Assembly (NCBI GenBank): GCA_023247285.1
Contig: JAHFGU010000021.1
Location: forward strand, 1 to 16,619
Length of the DNA stretch: 16,619 nt
Reading direction: 5' to 3'
Origin: Candidatus Omnitrophota bacterium
GTDB lineage: Bacteria; Omnitrophota; Koll11; Aquiviventales; Aquiviventaceae
Shown here: in pieces, positions 14,982 to 16,619 of the stretch
How positions within the stretch are numbered: the first letter of the stretch is position 1
How the letters are laid out: each line of letters begins with the position of its first letter
The notes under the pieces: generated by a model
Database searches by the model: none
What the model was told of the DNA's origin: nothing
Seen by the model: only the letters and a program-made list of their open reading frames with translations
Program-made: the position numbers and the translations under genes

Positions 14982-16056
14982 GTTTGCTCGCTTGAAAGAT
15001 GAGGGCGCAGGCCACGAGGTTCATCACTATGGAGCTGCCCCCATACGAGAGAAACGGCAGGGGAAGTCCCTTCGTTGGCAGCAGACCTGTGACCACGGCG
15101 ATATTCACCGCCGCTTCCAATCCGATCATCCCAACCAACCCGCACACGAGGTACTTGCTGAAAGGATCGGCGGAGGCAATCGCCACACGAAACCCGCAAA
15201 TCAGAAAGAGGGCCAGCAGGGCGAGCACGGCCGTCGTGCCCAGCAGGCCGAGCTCCTCACCAAGAATGGCAAAGATGAAATCCGCGTGGGCGCTGGGCAA
15301 GAAAAACAGCCGTTGCAGCGAGCCGCCAACCCCCAACCCCGCGAGGCCGCCGCTGGCGAGCGCGTAGTACGACTGAAGGATTTGATAGCCGCTGCCTTGC
15401 GGATCCTCCCATGGGTCCAGGAAAGCCAGGATGCGGCGGCGCCGATAGGCCGCTCCCGCGATGAGCACCGCCAGCACTACGACGGCGGCGGCCAGCACGG
15501 CGCCCAAGTGCTGGGTGCGCGCTCGCGCGAGAAACATCAAGAGCAACGCGACCGCGCCCATGACGATGGTCGTGCCCAGATCCGGCTGGATGAGCACCAG
15601 CCCGGCCATCAGGCCGGTGGCGGTGAGCGGCGGGAGCAGACCCCGCACCATCTCGGTGACACGGTCGGCGCGCCGGGCCAGCAGGTCGGCGAGATACAGC
15701 ACGAGAGAGAGTTGCGCGAACTCCGACGGCTGCACGCTGAGCCAGCCGATGCGGAACCACCGCTTGGCGCCGCTCACCTCGGGACCAAGCACATAGACCA
15801 AGACCAAGAGCATGAGGCTGATGATAAACAGCCAGCGAGCCGAGCGGCGGAGCGTATCGTACGGGATCGCCAGGCAAGCGGTCCCGGCTGCCATGCCGCA
15901 GGCGATCGACGCCAGGTGGTGCGCGATGAACCGCAGGCTGCCGCCGTATGTGGCCGCGGAAGCCATCGCGCTCGCCGAGTACACCACCACCACCCCAATC
16001 GCGAGCAAGGCCAGAATGATGACCAGCAAGAGCTGCCGCAATTGCCGAGGGCTCAT
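14956..16056 (-). CDS. ftsW: Septal peptidoglycan glycosyltransferase FtsW
   Basis: A 366-residue SEDS protein with about ten membrane segments that polymerises lipid II with a partner class B PBP. The N-terminus is a helix ending VVVVYSASA (22-30), followed by GAKRWFRIGWLSVQPSEFAQL (about 96-116) and the catalytic Asp159 in LIQPDLGTT (155-163). SGGLAGLGVGGSLQRLFFLPSAHADFIFAILGEELG (235-270) and KGLPLPFLSYGGSS (329-342) are the SEDS signatures. RodA is the main alternative, but the position between murD and murG is the FtsW slot. The ATG at 16056 overlaps the murD stop as ATGA. The matching PBP (ftsI) is not in the window. Confidence 0.95.
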   Translation of the reverse strand: MSPRQLRQLLLVIILALLAIGVVVVYSASAMASAATYGGSLRFIAHHLASIACGMAAGTACLAIPYDTLRRSARWLFIISLMLLVLVYVLGPEVSGAKRWFRIGWLSVQPSEFAQLSLVLYLADLLARRADRVTEMVRGLLPPLTATGLMAGLVLIQPDLGTTIVMGAVALLLMFLARARTQHLGAVLAAAVVVLAVLIAGAAYRRRRILAFLDPWEDPQGSGYQILQSYYALASGGLAGLGVGGSLQRLFFLPSAHADFIFAILGEELGLLGTTAVLALLALFLICGFRVAIASADPFSKYLVCGLVGMIGLEAAVNIAVVTGLLPTKGLPLPFLSYGGSSIVMNLVACALIFQASKHAERVAPA

Positions 16057-16619
16057 CCACGGCTCCGCGCCAAGCCGTGTACGATGGCCTTGAAGACGCG
16101 ACCGCGCTCCTCAAAATTGTGGAACATGTCAAAGCTCGCGCACCCCGGGGAAAAGAGCACCGTGGTGCCAGGGTCAGCCAGGCGATCGGCTCCCTGCACC
16201 GCCGCGGCCAGGGTGGGACATTCGCGGACTTTCGTCGAACCGTTGAACAGCGGCCGCAGGCGCGCGCGGGCTTCCCCGATCAGCACGATCCCTTTGACGC
16301 GGGCATCATGCAGCGGTTCGAGGAGCGGCTGAAAATCCATGCCTTTATCGCGCCCGCCGAGAATGACGACCAGCGCGCCGGGTGTCCGCTGCAATGCGAA
16401 GAGCAGGCTGTCCGGCGTCGTGGACTTTGAATCGTTCACATAGCGCACACCGCGGACAGCGACCACCGGTTCGAGCCGATGCTCAAGCCCGCGGAACTCG
16501 CGGATGACTTGCCAGGCGAGCGGATCGGGGACTCCGCTGAGCCGCGCCACTTGCAGCACCGCCTGCATCCCGGGGGTGAGCGCGCGCAGCGTCTCAGGCG
16601 CCAGATGGAGCCCGGGCGC
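16053..16619 (-). CDS. murD: UDP-N-acetylmuramoylalanine--D-glutamate ligase, C-terminal part
   Basis: The window edge cuts this gene; 188 residues of the C-terminus are visible, in frame through position 16619. MurD adds D-Glu to UDP-MurNAc-L-Ala in the cytoplasm. The fragment contains FRGLEHRLEPV, YVNDSKSTTPDS (the MurD NDSKaTN block, here with TTP), VVILGGRDKGMDFQPL and LFSPGCASFDMFHNFEERG, which together identify MurD rather than MurC, MurE or MurF. Before these, where Mur ligases usually show G-x-HN-x2-N, it reads LTPGMQAVLQVARLSGVP without HN. The central ATP-binding domain lies beyond the edge. Its stop overlaps the ftsW start (ATGA). Confidence 0.93.
   Translation of the reverse strand, partial: APGLHLAPETLRALTPGMQAVLQVARLSGVPDPLAWQVIREFRGLEHRLEPVVAVRGVRYVNDSKSTTPDSLLFALQRTPGALVVILGGRDKGMDFQPLLEPLHDARVKGIVLIGEARARLRPLFNGSTKVRECPTLAAAVQGADRLADPGTTVLFSPGCASFDMFHNFEERGRVFKAIVHGLARSRG

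Noticed and set aside
14275..16332. A 685-codon open frame on the plus strand
   Set aside because: It lies antisense to murG, ftsW and murD, which are certain, and its translation is Arg/Ala/Pro/Thr-rich low complexity with no motif. Long antisense frames are expected in GC-rich DNA.

Overview
The window is GC-rich bacterial chromosome (clearly above 60% GC by eye) with almost every gene on the minus strand in one tightly packed run. Read in the direction of transcription (high to low coordinates) it starts inside a division and cell-wall (dcw) cluster: murD (partial)-ftsW-murG-murC-murB-ddl-ftsQ-ftsA. A second run follows: yggS-proC-yggT-ileS-dksA/traR-lspA-lgt-rluD, and then the start of an unrecognised secreted protein cut by the window edge. 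Most junctions are ATGA or TGATG overlaps or gaps of about 10 nt, so each run looks like one translationally coupled operon. There are no tRNA, rRNA or CRISPR features that I can see.

Lgt plus LspA imply lipoprotein maturation, and the mur genes imply ordinary peptidoglycan synthesis. The order ftsA-...-yggS-...-yggT-...-ileS-dksA/traR-lspA-...-rluD mirrors the Bacillus arrangement ftsA-ftsZ-ylmD-ylmE-sepF-ylmG-ylmH-divIVA-ileS-ylyA-lspA-ylyB. Here proC and lgt are added and sepF, ylmH and divIVA are absent. The combination suggests a little-studied, probably diderm lineage; an uncultured phylum such as Omnitrophota would fit, but that is a low-confidence guess without a search.

The two runs are separated by a plus-strand IS3-family element (7630-8708) with 28-29 bp terminal inverted repeats, orfA, an A7 frameshift site, and an orfB that carries an in-frame TGA and appears to lack about 60 internal codons. 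It sits exactly where ftsZ (and ylmD/pgeF) would be expected: ftsA ends 33 bp from one end and yggS begins 87 bp from the other, and no part of ftsZ is visible. This is the most interesting point of the window. Either the element is associated with loss or relocation of ftsZ, or ftsZ was already elsewhere, or the assembly is misjoined here.

Smaller oddities are a strong palindrome embedded in the coding sequence of rluD, an FtsA with a degenerate phosphate-2 motif, a MurB with Cys in the catalytic Ser position, a MurD fragment without the usual HN motif, and a possible leaderless start for yggS. I did not find a convincing new defence or biosynthetic system here.
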